A DNA stretch of 64,000 nucleotides from Pantoea eucalypti (GTDB taxonomy: Bacteria > Pseudomonadota > Gammaproteobacteria > Enterobacterales > Enterobacteriaceae), in NCBI RefSeq assembly GCF_009646115.1, contig NZ_CP045720.1, positions 310,001 to 374,000 on the forward strand, read 5' to 3'. The notes under the pieces are model-generated. The model was given only the letters and a program-made list of their open reading frames with translations. It made no database searches and had not been told where the DNA came from. The number at the start of each line of letters is the position of its first letter. The first letter of the stretch is position 1. This document shows positions 53,301 through 64,000 of the stretch, piece by piece. Both the position numbers and the translations under genes were made by a program.

Positions 53301-54410
53301 ATGAAGAATGTAGGTTTTGTTGGTTGGCGCGGCATGGTCGGCTCAGTGCTGATGTCCCGCATGAGTGAAGAGCGTGATTTTGATGCAATCAATCCGGTCT
53401 TCTTCTCGACGTCGCAGCATGGTCAGGCGGCACCCGCGTTTGCGGGCAAACAGCAGGGCACACTGCAGGATGCGTTTGATATTGAGGCGCTGCGCGCGCT
53501 GGATATCATTATTACCTGCCAGGGTGGCGACTACACCAGTGACGTCTATCCTAAGCTGCGCGCCAGCGGCTGGCAGGGATACTGGATTGATGCGGCCTCC
53601 ACGCTGCGCATGAAAGAGGATGCCATCATCATCCTCGATCCGGTTAACCACGCGGTTATTCGTGACGGCATCGACCGTGGCATCAAAACCTTTGTTGGCG
53701 GTAACTGTACCGTCAGCCTGATGCTGATGTCACTGGGCGGTTTGTTTGCTCAGGATCTGGTTGAGTGGGCCTCAGTTGCCACCTATCAGGCAGCCTCGGG
53801 TGGCGGTGCGCGCCACATGCGCGAATTGCTGACCCAGATGGGCATGCTGCACGATCACGTTGCGCCTGCATTGCAGAACCCGGCTTCCGCCATTCTCGAC
53901 ATTGAGCGTAGCGTGACCGACTTCACCCGTTCCGGCACGTTACCGACCGACAACTTCGGCGTACCGCTGGCGGGCAGCCTGATTCCGTGGATTGATAAGC
54001 AGCTGGACAACGGCCAGAGCCGCGAAGAGTGGAAAGGCCAGGCAGAGACCAACAAAATCCTTGCCACCTCTAAAGTCATCCCGGTTGATGGCTTGTGCGT
54101 ACGTGTCGGTGCGCTGCGCTGTCACAGCCAGGCCTTTACGCTGAAACTGAAACGCGATCTGCCGCTGGCGGAAATCGAACAGCTGCTGGCCTCTCACAAT
54201 GAGTGGGTCAAGGTGGTGCCAAATGACCGTGAGCTGACGATGCGTGAACTGACGCCTGCCGCTGTCACCGGCACGCTCACCACACCCGTTGGCCGGTTAC
54301 GGAAACTCAATATGGGGCCGGAATATCTCTCGGCCTTCACGGTGGGCGACCAGTTGTTATGGGGCGCAGCCGAACCGCTACGTCGCATGCTGCGGTTGTT
54401 AATCAGCTAA
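53301..54410 (+). CDS. asd: Aspartate-semialdehyde dehydrogenase
   Basis: Asd reduces aspartyl phosphate to aspartate semialdehyde, the branch-point step for lysine, threonine, methionine and diaminopimelate. The 369-residue protein has the N-terminal NADP-binding [15 protein letters not shown], the nucleophile Cys136 in [10 protein letters not shown], and [15 protein letters not shown]. It closely matches E. coli Asd (367). The GGA ribosome site is weak. Confidence 0.97.
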   Translation: MKNVGFVGWRGMVGSVLMSRMSEERDFDAINPVFFSTSQHGQAAPAFAGKQQGTLQDAFDIEALRALDIIITCQGGDYTSDVYPKLRASGWQGYWIDAASTLRMKEDAIIILDPVNHAVIRDGIDRGIKTFVGGNCTVSLMLMSLGGLFAQDLVEWASVATYQAASGGGARHMRELLTQMGMLHDHVAPALQNPASAILDIERSVTDFTRSGTLPTDNFGVPLAGSLIPWIDKQLDNGQSREEWKGQAETNKILATSKVIPVDGLCVRVGALRCHSQAFTLKLKRDLPLAEIEQLLASHNEWVKVVPNDRELTMRELTPAAVTGTLTTPVGRLRKLNMGPEYLSAFTVGDQLLWGAAEPLRRMLRLLIS

Positions 54411-54424
54411 ACAGAAATAGCACC

Positions 54425-54456
54425 AAAGGCCGGATTTACCCGGCCTTTTTTGTTTT
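54425..54456 (+). terminator. Intrinsic terminator of asd
   Basis: Arms AAAGGCCGG and CCGGCCTTT with a 6-base loop are followed by TTTTGTTTTTG. Confidence 0.9.
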
Positions 54457-54768
54457 TGTCGTATGCAAAACAACCTGCCGTTTCGCTTACTCAGTGATCA
54501 GCTTCCCTTTTTTGCCAGCCGTTAAAGAATATTTTGCTTAAGTCCATAGCAACTGCCGTGACCAAGCTATGATTTAACCATGATGTGCCACAGGTAACCC
54601 TTGTGCTTTCCGGATTAAATGGTTGTGGTACGCGACAAAACACTTTTCCCATGGAATGGCCTGACTGCTTTGTCGTTGTACGTATGGCTCAATGAAGAGC
54701 AGCGCAGGTGAAGCGCGACAGGCTATGTTGCGTTCATTTCGGCTGCCAATTATCACAGGAAGAAAGTC
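54457..54768 (+). promoter_or_regulatory. glgB leader and promoter region
   Basis: A TATGAT at 54568-54573 is a possible -10 with a poor -35. An extended dyad, GTACGCGACAAA (54628-54639) against TTTGTCGTTGTAC (54669-54681), would form a stem with small bulges around CCCATGGAATGG. Such a leader could be a target of RNA-level control, but that is inference. No gene is evident. Confidence 0.35.
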
Positions 54769-56952
54769 ATGTCAGAGCTTCCCGATCGCGATGCGATCAA
54801 TGCCCTGTTTGCGGGTAATTATGCCGACCCTTTTTCGTTACTAGGGATGCACCGAACTCAGCAAGGCCTTGAGGTCAGGGCATTGCTCCCCGAAGCGCTT
54901 GAAGTGTGGGTCATTGAAACCTCCACCGGGCGTAAACTGGCTCAGCTGGTGTGTGAAGATGCACGCGGCTTCTTCAGTGGCGTCATTCCACGCCGTAAAA
55001 ATCCATTCCGTTATCAACTGGCGGTCAACTGGCATGGTCAGCAAAACCTCGTCGATGATGCCTATCGTTTCGGGCCACTGCTGCAGGAGATGGATCTGTG
55101 GCTGCTGGCGGAAGGGACGCATCTGCGCCCTTATGAGACGCTGGGCGCGCACGGCGACGTGATTGATGGCGTCTTCGGCACCCGCTTCTGCGTCTGGGCA
55201 CCCAATGCCCGTCGCGTTTCCGTGGTTGGCGATTTCAACTTCTGGGATGGCCGCCGTCATCCGATGCGTCTGCGTCAGGAGTTAGGTATCTGGGAACTGT
55301 TTGTGCCAGGTGCGGTTAACGGCCAGCTCTACAAATATGAAATTATCGATGCCAATGGTGAGCTGCGCATCAAAGCGGACCCGTACGCCTTTGAGGCACA
55401 GATGCGTCCGCAGACGGCGTCGATGATTTGTGGTCTGCCGGAGCCGGTTGAGATGAAAGAGGAGCGCAAGGCCGCCAACGCTTTCGACGCGCCCATCTCA
55501 ATCTATGAAGTCCACCTGGGTTCCTGGCGTCGTCACACCGACAACAACTTCTGGCTGAGCTACAAAGAGCTGGCTGAACAGCTGGTGCCTTACGTTAAAG
55601 AGATGGGCTTTACCCATATCGAACTGCTGCCCGTTAACGAACATCCGTTTGACGGCAGCTGGGGCTATCAGCCGCTGGGCATGTATGCGCCGACCCGCCG
55701 TTTTGGTACGCGTGACGAGTTTCGCGCCTTCATTGATGCTGCCCATGAAGCGGGCCTCAACGTGCTGCTCGACTGGGTGCCAGGCCACTTCCCCAGCGAT
55801 GATTTCGGTCTGGCGAAGTACGACGGAACAGAGCTCTATGAGCACAGCGATCCGCGTGAAGGCTTCCACCAGGACTGGAACACTCTGATCTACAACTTTG
55901 GCCGCCGCGAAGTGAGCAACTACCTGTCGGGTAATGCGCTCTACTGGACGGAGCGCTTTGGCATCGATGGCCTGCGTGTAGATGCGGTCGCGTCGATGAT
56001 TTACCGCGACTACAGCCGCAGTGAAGGGGAGTGGGTGCCAAATCAGTACGGTGGCCGTGAGAACCTGGAAGCGATTGAGTTCCTGCGCTACACCAACCGC
56101 ACGCTCGGCACGGTAGCATCCGGGTCGGTGACAATGGCTGAAGAGTCTACAGACTATCCTGGCGTGACGCGTCCAACCGAAGGTGGCGGGCTGGGCTTCT
56201 GGTTCAAATGGAATCTGGGCTGGATGCACGACACCCTCGACTACATGAAAGTCGATCCCATTTACCGCAAGCATCATCACAATTTGATGAGCTTCGGCAT
56301 GATGTACAACTACACTGAAAACTTTGTGCTGCCGCTATCGCATGATGAAGTTGTGCACGGTAAACGCTCGATTCTGGATCGTATGCCGGGCGATGCCTGG
56401 CAGAAGTTCGCCAACCTGCGTGCTTACTACGGCTGGATGTGGGCCTTCCCGGGCAAAAAACTGCTGTTCATGGGCAATGAATTTGCCCAGGGCCGTGAGT
56501 GGAACCATGACGTCAGTCTCGACTGGCATTTGCTGGAAGGGGAGGATAACTGGCACAACGGCGTTCAGCGTCTGGTGCGTGATCTCAACCATACCTATCA
56601 ATATTACACGCCGCTGCATCAGCTCGACTTTGATCCGGCAGGCTTTGAGTGGTTAGTGGTAGACGACGCAGAGCACTCCGTCTTCGCCTTTGTGCGCCGC
56701 GATCGTGAAGGCAACGAAGTGATCGTGGTCAGTAACTTTACGCCGGTGCCGCGCCCGGGTTATCGCTTTGGCGTCAACCAGCCGGGCTACTGGCGCGAGG
56801 TGCTGAATACCGACCAGCATGATTATCACGGCAGTGACGTGCGAAATCAGCGGGTACATACCGATGAGCAGGAGAGCCACGGACGACCGCAGTCGCTGAG
56901 TCTCAATCTGCCACCGCTGGCAACAGTATGGCTGGTGCGGGAGGCTGAATGA
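54769..56952 (+). CDS. glgB: 1,4-alpha-glucan branching enzyme
   Basis: GlgB makes the alpha-1,6 branches of glycogen. The 727-residue GH13 protein has two N-terminal beta-sandwich modules (to about 220) and the catalytic barrel. Visible motifs are [25 protein letters not shown] (nucleophile Asp), the acid/base Glu in [11 protein letters not shown] and [10 protein letters not shown]. Length agrees with E. coli (728). It is the first gene of the glg operon and overlaps glgX by 4 bp (ATGA). Confidence 0.97.
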   Translation: MSELPDRDAINALFAGNYADPFSLLGMHRTQQGLEVRALLPEALEVWVIETSTGRKLAQLVCEDARGFFSGVIPRRKNPFRYQLAVNWHGQQNLVDDAYRFGPLLQEMDLWLLAEGTHLRPYETLGAHGDVIDGVFGTRFCVWAPNARRVSVVGDFNFWDGRRHPMRLRQELGIWELFVPGAVNGQLYKYEIIDANGELRIKADPYAFEAQMRPQTASMICGLPEPVEMKEERKAANAFDAPISIYEVHLGSWRRHTDNNFWLSYKELAEQLVPYVKEMGFTHIELLPVNEHPFDGSWGYQPLGMYAPTRRFGTRDEFRAFIDAAHEAGLNVLLDWVPGHFPSDDFGLAKYDGTELYEHSDPREGFHQDWNTLIYNFGRREVSNYLSGNALYWTERFGIDGLRVDAVASMIYRDYSRSEGEWVPNQYGGRENLEAIEFLRYTNRTLGTVASGSVTMAEESTDYPGVTRPTEGGGLGFWFKWNLGWMHDTLDYMKVDPIYRKHHHNLMSFGMMYNYTENFVLPLSHDEVVHGKRSILDRMPGDAWQKFANLRAYYGWMWAFPGKKLLFMGNEFAQGREWNHDVSLDWHLLEGEDNWHNGVQRLVRDLNHTYQYYTPLHQLDFDPAGFEWLVVDDAEHSVFAFVRRDREGNEVIVVSNFTPVPRPGYRFGVNQPGYWREVLNTDQHDYHGSDVRNQRVHTDEQESHGRPQSLSLNLPPLATVWLVREAE

Positions 56953-58931
56953 CCATCACTGCCGGCGATCCCGAACCGCTGGGTGCCAGTTACGATGGCA
57001 AAGGCGTTAACTTCACCCTGTTCTCACAGCATGCAGAGCGCGTAGAGCTCTGCCTGTTTGATGAACAGGGCGCAGAACAGCGTCTTGACCTGCCTGGCCG
57101 CAGTGGGGATATCTGGCACGGTTATGTTCCGGCGTTAAAACCGGGACAGCGCTACGGTTACCGGGTGCATGGCCCCTGGGCGCCGCAGCAGGGGCATCGT
57201 TTTAATCCGGCGAAGGTGCTGGTTGACCCCTGCGCCCGCGCCGTAGAAGGCGATGTGCCTGATGATCTGCTGTTTCATGGCGGTGAAGCGCAGCCCGATC
57301 CGCATGACAACGCAGCGATTGCGCCGAAGTCCCGGGTCGTCGCGGAGGATTTTGACTGGCAGGGTGATGTCGCACCACGTATCCCGTGGGGTAACACAGT
57401 GATTTATGAAGCCCACGTGCGCGGCCTGACGCAGCAGCATCCGGAAATTCCGGAAACGTTACGCGGGACTTACGCGGCGCTGGGTCATCCTGTTATGGTG
57501 AATTACCTGCGCGATCTGGGGATTACCACCCTTGAGCTGCTGCCGGTTGCCCACTTTGCCAGTGAACCGCGACTGCTGCAGCTTGGCCTGAGTAACTACT
57601 GGGGCTACAACCCCTTTGCACTTTGGGCGGTGGATCCCCGCTACGCCTCCGGTCAGCCGGGCGTAACACCGCTTCAGGAGTTCCAGCAGGCGGTTAAAAA
57701 CCTGCATGCTGCGGGTATCGAAGTGGTGCTGGATGTGGTGTTTAACCACACAGCCGAACTGGATGTGATTGGCCCGACGATTTCAATGCGCGGCATCGAT
57801 AACGCCAGCTACTACTGGCTGGATGAGCAGGGTGAGTACCAGAACTGGACCGGCTGCGGCAACACACTGAATATCCACCATCCGCAGGTGATGACGTGGG
57901 CCCTGGAGGCGCTGCGCTACTGGGTGCGGGTCTGCCACGTCGACGGCTTCCGCTTTGACCTTGCGCCGGTGCTGGGCCGCACGCCCGATTATCAGCGTGA
58001 TGCGCCCTTTTTTGACGCGATACGCGCCTGTCCGCTGCTCTCTCAGGTCAAGCTGATTGCGGAACCCTGGGATATCGGCCCTGACGGCTATCAGGTTGGC
58101 CGCTTTCCGCCACCGTTTGCCGAATGGAACGATAAGTTTCGCGACACCGCGCGTCAATACTGGCTCCATGGCGGCTTAAGCAATGGCGAGTTCGTTCGCC
58201 GCTTTGCCGCCTCCAGCGATCTCTACCAGCACGACGACCGGCCGCCACACGCCACGGTTAATCTCATCACCGCCCACGACGGCTTTACGCTGTGGGATGT
58301 GGTGAGCTTTGAACGTAAACACAATGAGGCGAACGGGGAAGATAACCGCGATGGCCATGGTGATAACTACAGTCACAACCACGGCAAAGAGGGGCTGAAC
58401 GTCAGCTTTGACGTCATTGAACGCCGTCGCCGCAGCGTACGGGCACTGCTGACGACGCTGCTGCTGTCACAGGGCACGCCGATGCTGCTGGCAGGTGACG
58501 AGCGTGGCCACACCCAGCGCGGTAATAACAACGCTTACTGTCAGGACAACGCGCTGAGCTGGCTTGACTGGCAGGCGGATGAGAAAGGATTAGTCGGATT
58601 CACCGCAGCACTGATTGCTCTGCGCCAGCGCATTCCGGCGCTGACCGCAGATCGCTGGTGGCAGGACGGTGACGGCAATGTGCAGTGGCTCAATGCCGGT
58701 GGCCAGCCACTGCAACACGATGAATGGGCACAGGGAATGCACAGATTGCAGATCCTGCTGTCCGGCCGCTGGTTAATAACAATAAACGCCACGGATACGG
58801 TGAATGACATCGTGTTACCAGACGGAGAATGGCGTGCCCTTCCTCCTTTCGCCGGGGACGACAACCCCATCCTGTTAACTGTCTGGCATGGTCCCGCACA
58901 CGGTGTGTGCGTGTTCCAAAAGCAATCATAA
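56949..58931 (+). CDS. glgX: Glycogen debranching enzyme GlgX
   Basis: GlgX cleaves the alpha-1,6 linkages of phosphorylase-limited dextrin. The 660-residue GH13 protein has an N-terminal carbohydrate-binding sandwich module, [29 protein letters not shown] (nucleophile Asp), the acid/base Glu in [10 protein letters not shown] and [12 protein letters not shown]. Length is close to E. coli GlgX (657). The ATGA overlap with glgB indicates coupled translation. Confidence 0.96.
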   Translation: MTITAGDPEPLGASYDGKGVNFTLFSQHAERVELCLFDEQGAEQRLDLPGRSGDIWHGYVPALKPGQRYGYRVHGPWAPQQGHRFNPAKVLVDPCARAVEGDVPDDLLFHGGEAQPDPHDNAAIAPKSRVVAEDFDWQGDVAPRIPWGNTVIYEAHVRGLTQQHPEIPETLRGTYAALGHPVMVNYLRDLGITTLELLPVAHFASEPRLLQLGLSNYWGYNPFALWAVDPRYASGQPGVTPLQEFQQAVKNLHAAGIEVVLDVVFNHTAELDVIGPTISMRGIDNASYYWLDEQGEYQNWTGCGNTLNIHHPQVMTWALEALRYWVRVCHVDGFRFDLAPVLGRTPDYQRDAPFFDAIRACPLLSQVKLIAEPWDIGPDGYQVGRFPPPFAEWNDKFRDTARQYWLHGGLSNGEFVRRFAASSDLYQHDDRPPHATVNLITAHDGFTLWDVVSFERKHNEANGEDNRDGHGDNYSHNHGKEGLNVSFDVIERRRRSVRALLTTLLLSQGTPMLLAGDERGHTQRGNNNAYCQDNALSWLDWQADEKGLVGFTAALIALRQRIPALTADRWWQDGDGNVQWLNAGGQPLQHDEWAQGMHRLQILLSGRWLITINATDTVNDIVLPDGEWRALPPFAGDDNPILLTVWHGPAHGVCVFQKQS

Positions 58932-58941
58932 GGAGTCAGAC

Positions 58942-60234
58942 ATGGTTAAGTTAGATAGAACAGATCACCTGATGCTGGCCCGCCAGCTCCCTACACAGAC
59001 GGTTGCTCTGATCCTCGCCGGCGGACGCGGCACGCGACTGGTCGATTTAACGGCTAAGCGTGCCAAACCTGCGGTGCATTTCGGCGGCAAGTTCCGCATT
59101 ATCGACTTTGCCCTCTCCAACTGCGTTAACTCCGGTATCCGACGGATTGGCGTAATTACGCAGTATCAGTCCCATACCCTGACTCAGCATATCCAGCGTG
59201 GCTGGTCCATCTTCAATGAAGAGATGAATGAGTTTGTCGATTTGCTGCCAGCGCAGCAGCGCTTTTCGACCGAACAGTGGTATCGCGGTACGGCCGATGC
59301 CGTGACGCAAAACCTTGATGTGATTCGCCGCTATCAGGCGCAGTACATCGTGATCCTTGCCGGGGACCACATTTATAAGATGGATTATTCACGCATGCTG
59401 CTGGATCACGTGGTCAACGAGGCGAAATGTACCATTGCCTGTTTGCCCGTGCCGGTACATGAAGCCACGGCGTTTGGTGTGATGGCGGTGAACGAAGAGA
59501 ACATGGTGATCGACTTCGTGGAGAAACCTGCGAAGCCGCCTACCATGCCAGGTGATGACACGCAGGCGCTGGCCAGTATGGGGATCTACGTTTTTAACGC
59601 GGACTATCTCTATGCGCTGCTGGAGGAAGATCTGCAGACGCCAGGCTCTAACCATGACTTTGGCAAAGATATTCTGCCGAAAATTGTGGCAAGCGGCGAA
59701 GGCTATGCACACTCTTTCGCGCTCTCCTGCGTTCAGAACGACGACAACGCGCCACCTTACTGGCGTGATGTCGGGACGCTGGAAGCTTACTGGCGCGCCA
59801 ATCTCGACCTGGCATCGGTGATGCCGGAACTCGATATGTATGACGTCACCTGGCCGATTCGTACCCATATGGAGCCGTTGCCGCCAGCCAAATTTGTTCA
59901 GGATCGTTCCGGCAGTCACGGGATGACCATGAATTCATTGGTTTCAGGCGGCTGCATCATCTCCGGTTCGGTGGTGGTCAACTCGGTGCTGTTCCCACGG
60001 GTACGCGTTAACTCGTTTTGCAATATCGATTCAACTGTACTGCTGCCTGATGTGGTCGTTGGCCGATCGTGTCGTCTGCGTCGCTGCGTGATTGATCGCG
60101 CCTGCGAACTGCCGGAAGGCATGGTGATTGGCGAAAACCCCGATGAAGACAGTCGCCGGTTTCATCGTTCGGATGAAGGGATCGTACTGGTAACCCGCGC
60201 CATGCTGGCCAGACTGGCCAAAGCGGGGCTGTAA
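58942..60234 (+). CDS. glgC: Glucose-1-phosphate adenylyltransferase
   Basis: GlgC makes ADP-glucose from glucose-1-phosphate and ATP, the controlled step of glycogen synthesis. The 430-residue protein has the N-terminal [12 protein letters not shown] motif, [19 protein letters not shown] and a C-terminal left-handed beta helix from about 320. The start [10 protein letters not shown] at 58942 equals that of E. coli and follows AAGGAG; the frame is open 18 codons upstream inside glgX. The GGA in the ribosome site is where CsrA binds in E. coli glgC, so similar control is plausible. Confidence 0.97.
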   Translation: MVKLDRTDHLMLARQLPTQTVALILAGGRGTRLVDLTAKRAKPAVHFGGKFRIIDFALSNCVNSGIRRIGVITQYQSHTLTQHIQRGWSIFNEEMNEFVDLLPAQQRFSTEQWYRGTADAVTQNLDVIRRYQAQYIVILAGDHIYKMDYSRMLLDHVVNEAKCTIACLPVPVHEATAFGVMAVNEENMVIDFVEKPAKPPTMPGDDTQALASMGIYVFNADYLYALLEEDLQTPGSNHDFGKDILPKIVASGEGYAHSFALSCVQNDDNAPPYWRDVGTLEAYWRANLDLASVMPELDMYDVTWPIRTHMEPLPPAKFVQDRSGSHGMTMNSLVSGGCIISGSVVVNSVLFPRVRVNSFCNIDSTVLLPDVVVGRSCRLRRCVIDRACELPEGMVIGENPDEDSRRFHRSDEGIVLVTRAMLARLAKAGL

Positions 60235-60297
60235 GCGATAAGCGGAACTTACGCAATCGGCACGCGGAGCGTGCCGGATAACTTAATGAGGTCGAGG

Positions 60298-61731
60298 ATG
60301 CAGGTTTTACATGTCTGTTCAGAACTTTTCCCGCTGCTGAAAACGGGCGGACTGGCTGATGTAGTCGGGGCATTACCTCAGGCGCAAATTGCGGGCGGTA
60401 CGGATACGCGGGTGCTGTTGCCTGCTTTTCCCGCATTGCGCAAAGGCATACCTGATCTCCAGGTAGTGACGGAGCGAGAGACATTTGCTGGTCATATACG
60501 TCTGTTATTTGGTGAATTTAACGGTGTGGGCATCTACTTAATTGATGCGCCCGGCCTCTACGATCGTCCTGGTAGTCCTTATCATGATGAGTCGCAGTTT
60601 GCGTATGTCGACAACTATCTGCGCTTTGCGCTGCTGGGCTGGGTTGGCTGCGAACTGGCGTGTGGCATGGATTCCATGTGGCGTCCCGATATCGTGCACG
60701 CGCACGACTGGCATGCAGGCCTGACCTGCGCCTATCTGGAAGCGCGAGGACGTCCGGCTAAGTCGGTGTTCACGGTGCACAACCTGGCGTATCAGGGCCT
60801 GTTCATGGCGCATCATATGGATGAGATTGGCCTGCCATGGTCATTCTTTAACATGCATGGGCTGGAGTTCTTCGGTCAGATCTCTTTCCTGAAAGCGGGG
60901 CTCTTTTACGCCGACCATATCACGGCGGTCAGTCCGACTTACGCCCATGAAATTACCTCTGCTGAATATGCTTACGGCATGGAAACCCTGCTGGCGCAGC
61001 GGATGCGGGAAGGTCGTCTTAGCGGGATTCTTAATGGCGTTGATCCCTCTATCTGGGATCCGGCGCACGACCTGCTGCTGAGCGCACGCTATAACCGCGA
61101 CACGCTGGAAGCAAAAGCAGAAAATAAACGTCAGCTGCAGGTTGCGATGGGCCTGAAAGTGGATGATAAAGCGCCGGTGTTCTGCGTGATCAGCCGCCTG
61201 ACTAAACAGAAAGGTCTGGACCTGGTTTTAGAGGCGCTGCCTGGCTTGCTGGCGCAGGGCGGACAGCTGGTGCTGCTGGGTCAGGGCGATGCCGAACTGC
61301 AACAGGGATTCCTGGCGGCGGCGGCAGAACATCCCGGAAGTGTAGGCGTGCAGATTGGCTATCACGAAGCATTTTCACACCGCATTGTGGGTGGCGCGGA
61401 CGTCATTGTGGTGCCGAGTCGCTTTGAGCCCTGCGGTCTGACACAACTTTATGGCCTGAAGTATGGTACGTTGCCGTTAGTGCGACGTACGGGTGGACTG
61501 GCCGATACCGTTAATGATAGCTCGTTAGAGAATCTGGCCGACGGTATCGCCAGTGGATTCAGTTTCGAAGATGCCAATGCCTGGTCGCTGTTACGGGCCA
61601 TCCGACGTGCGTTCGTATTGTGGTCCCGTCCTTCGTTATGGCGCTATGTTCAGCGCCAGGCGATGGCAATGGACTTTAGCTGGCAGGTGGCAGCAACAGC
61701 CTACCGTGATCTCTACCAACGTTTGATGTAA
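60298..61731 (+). CDS. glgA: Glycogen synthase
   Basis: GlgA elongates alpha-1,4-glucan with ADP-glucose. The 477-residue GT5 enzyme has the same length as in E. coli and the N-terminal [22 protein letters not shown] and the C-terminal [20 protein letters not shown] (E-x7-E type motif). The start [10 protein letters not shown] at 60298 follows GAGGTCGAGG; nine upstream codons are dropped by comparison with E. coli. Confidence 0.97.
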   Translation: MQVLHVCSELFPLLKTGGLADVVGALPQAQIAGGTDTRVLLPAFPALRKGIPDLQVVTERETFAGHIRLLFGEFNGVGIYLIDAPGLYDRPGSPYHDESQFAYVDNYLRFALLGWVGCELACGMDSMWRPDIVHAHDWHAGLTCAYLEARGRPAKSVFTVHNLAYQGLFMAHHMDEIGLPWSFFNMHGLEFFGQISFLKAGLFYADHITAVSPTYAHEITSAEYAYGMETLLAQRMREGRLSGILNGVDPSIWDPAHDLLLSARYNRDTLEAKAENKRQLQVAMGLKVDDKAPVFCVISRLTKQKGLDLVLEALPGLLAQGGQLVLLGQGDAELQQGFLAAAAEHPGSVGVQIGYHEAFSHRIVGGADVIVVPSRFEPCGLTQLYGLKYGTLPLVRRTGGLADTVNDSSLENLADGIASGFSFEDANAWSLLRAIRRAFVLWSRPSLWRYVQRQAMAMDFSWQVAATAYRDLYQRLM

Positions 61732-61750
61732 CGGATTGGGAAAACTGGAT

Positions 61751-64000
61751 ATGAATGCACCTTTCACTTACGCCTCACCAACGTTGACGGTTGATGCCTT
61801 AAAGCATTCGATTGCCTACAAACTGATGTTTACCATCGGCAAAGATCCCTCTATTGCCAACAAGCACGAGTGGCTCAACGCCTCGCTGCTGGCAGTGCGC
61901 GACCGGATGGTTGAGCGCTGGCTGCGTTCCAGCCGTGCCCAGCTCTCTCAGGATGTCCGCCAGGTTTATTACCTGTCGATGGAGTTCCTGATGGGCCGCA
62001 CCCTCGGCAATGCGCTGCTGGCGATGGGGATTTATGACGATCTCAACCAGGCGCTGGATGAGATGGGTCTGGATCTGGCCGAGTTGATGGAAGAGGAGAA
62101 CGATCCGGGACTGGGCAACGGCGGTCTCGGTCGCCTGGCGGCCTGCTTCCTGGATTCGCTGGCGACGCTGGGCATGCCGGGTCGTGGCTACGGCATCCGC
62201 TATGATTACGGCATGTTCAAACAGAACATCGTGGAAGGTGAGCAGAAAGAGTCTCCGGATTACTGGCTTGAGTATGGTAATCCGTGGGAATTCCAGCGTT
62301 TCAATACCCGTTACAAAGTGCGTTTCGGCGGTCGCGTGCAGCATGAAGGCACGAAAGTGCGCTGGCTGGAGACCGAAGAGATTCTGGCGATGGCTTATGA
62401 CCAGATCATCCCGGGCTTCGACACCGACGCCACCAACACCTTACGACTTTGGGGTGCGCAGGCCAGCAACGAAATCAACCTCGGTAAGTTTAACCAGGGT
62501 GATTATTTTGCGGCAGTGGAAGATAAAAACCACTCTGAGAACGTGTCGCGCGTACTCTATCCGGATGACTCTACCTATTCCGGCCGTGAACTGCGTCTGC
62601 GTCAGGAATATTTCCTGGTCTCCGCGACGGTGCAGGACATCCTGAATCGTCACTGGCGGATGCATCAGACCTGGGACAACCTGGCGGACAAAATCGCCAT
62701 TCACCTCAACGATACCCATCCGGTATTGGCGATCCCTGAACTGATGCGCCTGCTGATTGACGACCATAAGTTCAGCTGGGACAGCGCCTTTGATGTCTGC
62801 TGTCAGGTCTTCTCCTATACCAACCATACGCTGATGACCGAAGCGCTGGAGACCTGGCCGGTTGATATGATCGGTAAGATCCTGCCGCGTCACCTCAGCA
62901 TTATTTTCGAGATTAACGACTTCTTCCTCAAGACCATTCAGGATCACTACCCGGATGATTTGGATCTGCTGTCGCGCATTTCGATCATTGATGAGAACGA
63001 CGGCCGCCGGATTCGCATGGGCTGGCTGGCGGTTGTAGTCAGTCACAAAGTGAACGGCGTGTCTGAGCTGCACTCCAATCTGATGGTGCAGTCTCTGTTT
63101 GCCGATTTCTCGCGTCTGTTCCCGGGCCGTTTCTGTAATAAAACCAACGGCGTGACGCCACGTCGCTGGCTGGCGCTGGCCAACCCGGCGCTGTCAGAGG
63201 TGCTGGATGAGGAGATTGGTCGTAACTGGCGCACCGATCTCAGTCAACTGAGCGAACTGAAAGCGCAGATCGACTATCCGGCGTTTATTGAAAAAGTGGC
63301 GGTCGCCAAGCATCAGAATAAGCGCCGCCTGGCTGACTGGGTCGCGAAGAATCTGGACGTGGTGCTCGACCCGAACGCGCTATTCGATGTGCAGATCAAG
63401 CGTATTCACGAGTACAAACGCCAGTTACTCAATGTGCTGCATGTGATCACCCGCTACAACCGAATCAAGGCCGATCCGCAGGCGAACTGGGTGCCGCGCG
63501 TGAATATCTTTGCCGGTAAAGCGGCATCAGCGTATTACGTTGCCAAGCACATTATTCACCTGATCAACGATGTCGCGAATGTGATCAACAATGATCCGCA
63601 GGTGAAGAACAAGCTGAAGGTCGTTTTCATCCCGAACTACAGCGTGAGTCTGGCGCAGATCATCATTCCGGCGGCCGATCTTTCTGAACAGATCTCCACC
63701 GCAGGCACTGAAGCCTCCGGCACCAGTAACATGAAGTTTGCGCTGAATGGCGCGCTGACTATCGGTACGCTGGATGGGGCTAACGTTGAGATGCTGGATC
63801 ACGTTGGTGAAGAGAACATCTTTATCTTCGGGAATACCACGCCACAGGTCGAAGCGCTGCGTAAGAACGGCTATAACCCGCGTGACTATTACGAAGGCGA
63901 TGAGGAACTGCACCAGGTGCTGACCCAGATTGCTTCAGGTCTGTTTAGTCCGCAGGATCCGGGCCGCTACCGCAATCTGTTCGATTCACTGGTTAACTTC
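61751..64000 (+). CDS. glgP: Glycogen phosphorylase (3' end outside the window)
   Basis: GlgP releases glucose-1-phosphate from glycogen. The window contains the first 750 codons, all in frame to the edge; E. coli GlgP has 815 residues, so about 65 are missing at the right. The GT35 protein shows [37 protein letters not shown] and the pyridoxal-phosphate Lys662 in [16 protein letters not shown]. It starts 19 bp after glgA and closes the glgBXCAP order. Confidence 0.95.
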   Translation, partial: MNAPFTYASPTLTVDALKHSIAYKLMFTIGKDPSIANKHEWLNASLLAVRDRMVERWLRSSRAQLSQDVRQVYYLSMEFLMGRTLGNALLAMGIYDDLNQALDEMGLDLAELMEEENDPGLGNGGLGRLAACFLDSLATLGMPGRGYGIRYDYGMFKQNIVEGEQKESPDYWLEYGNPWEFQRFNTRYKVRFGGRVQHEGTKVRWLETEEILAMAYDQIIPGFDTDATNTLRLWGAQASNEINLGKFNQGDYFAAVEDKNHSENVSRVLYPDDSTYSGRELRLRQEYFLVSATVQDILNRHWRMHQTWDNLADKIAIHLNDTHPVLAIPELMRLLIDDHKFSWDSAFDVCCQVFSYTNHTLMTEALETWPVDMIGKILPRHLSIIFEINDFFLKTIQDHYPDDLDLLSRISIIDENDGRRIRMGWLAVVVSHKVNGVSELHSNLMVQSLFADFSRLFPGRFCNKTNGVTPRRWLALANPALSEVLDEEIGRNWRTDLSQLSELKAQIDYPAFIEKVAVAKHQNKRRLADWVAKNLDVVLDPNALFDVQIKRIHEYKRQLLNVLHVITRYNRIKADPQANWVPRVNIFAGKAASAYYVAKHIIHLINDVANVINNDPQVKNKLKVVFIPNYSVSLAQIIIPAADLSEQISTAGTEASGTSNMKFALNGALTIGTLDGANVEMLDHVGEENIFIFGNTTPQVEALRKNGYNPRDYYEGDEELHQVLTQIASGLFSPQDPGRYRNLFDSLVNF

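Overview
The window is chromosomal DNA from a member of the Enterobacterales, most likely Erwiniaceae and probably Pantoea. Nearly all genes follow the block that Escherichia coli carries between yhhT and glgP, protein sequences are clearly enteric, and there are no phage, plasmid, transposase or integrase genes. The Pantoea assignment is an inference from overall protein character and synteny; no rRNA or other marker is present.

Layout. (1) 1-4.2 kb: a CSS-motif/EAL c-di-GMP phosphodiesterase, then uxuA (mannonate dehydratase) divergent from a FadR-type GntR regulator. (2) 4.2-6.7 kb: yhhT and yhhS, which begin the conserved block. (3) 6.7-18.4 kb: a complete myo-inositol catabolic cluster (iolI, iolA, iolB, an RpiR-type iolR, a bifunctional iolC with a C-terminal DUF2090 aldolase domain, and iolDGE) inserted between yhhS and dcrB, which are next to each other in E. 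coli. Candidate operators sit in its promoter regions. (4) 18.4-29.6 kb: dcrB, yhhQ, tusA, zntA, yhhN, yhhM, yhhL, rsmD, then ftsYEX and rpoH. (5) 29.6-35.3 kb: panM and the branched-chain amino acid transporter livKHMGF with one binding protein. (6) 35.8-43 kb: the Pho-controlled ugpBAECQ system, yhhA and ggt. (7) 43.2-48 kb: yhhY, the small RNA gene ryhB with its Fur box, a lone XRE regulator and sdaCB. The last three genes occupy the place where E. coli has yhhX. (8) 48-54.4 kb: yhhW, gntR/gntK/gntU, a 53-residue membrane protein overlapping a DUF805 gene, yhgN and asd. (9) 54.8-64 kb: the glycogen operon glgBXCAP; glgP runs off the right edge.

The iol genes together convert myo-inositol to central metabolites: IolG oxidises it, IolE dehydrates, IolD opens the ring, IolB isomerises, the IolC fusion phosphorylates and cleaves, and IolA makes the acyl-CoA. 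No inositol transporter is encoded here. The gnt genes take up and phosphorylate gluconate, sdaCB import and deaminate serine, and glg genes make and mobilise glycogen.

The most unusual signal is outside the genes. Three copies of a roughly 165-bp imperfect palindrome lie at 11.7, 35.5 and 43.0 kb. The two arms change together from copy to copy, so the fold seems to be maintained. Other points of interest are a perfect terminator hairpin that abuts the zntA -10 element and covers its start site, 81-bp tandem repeats in the acidic domain of ftsY, and the small membrane gene overlapping the DUF805 gene.
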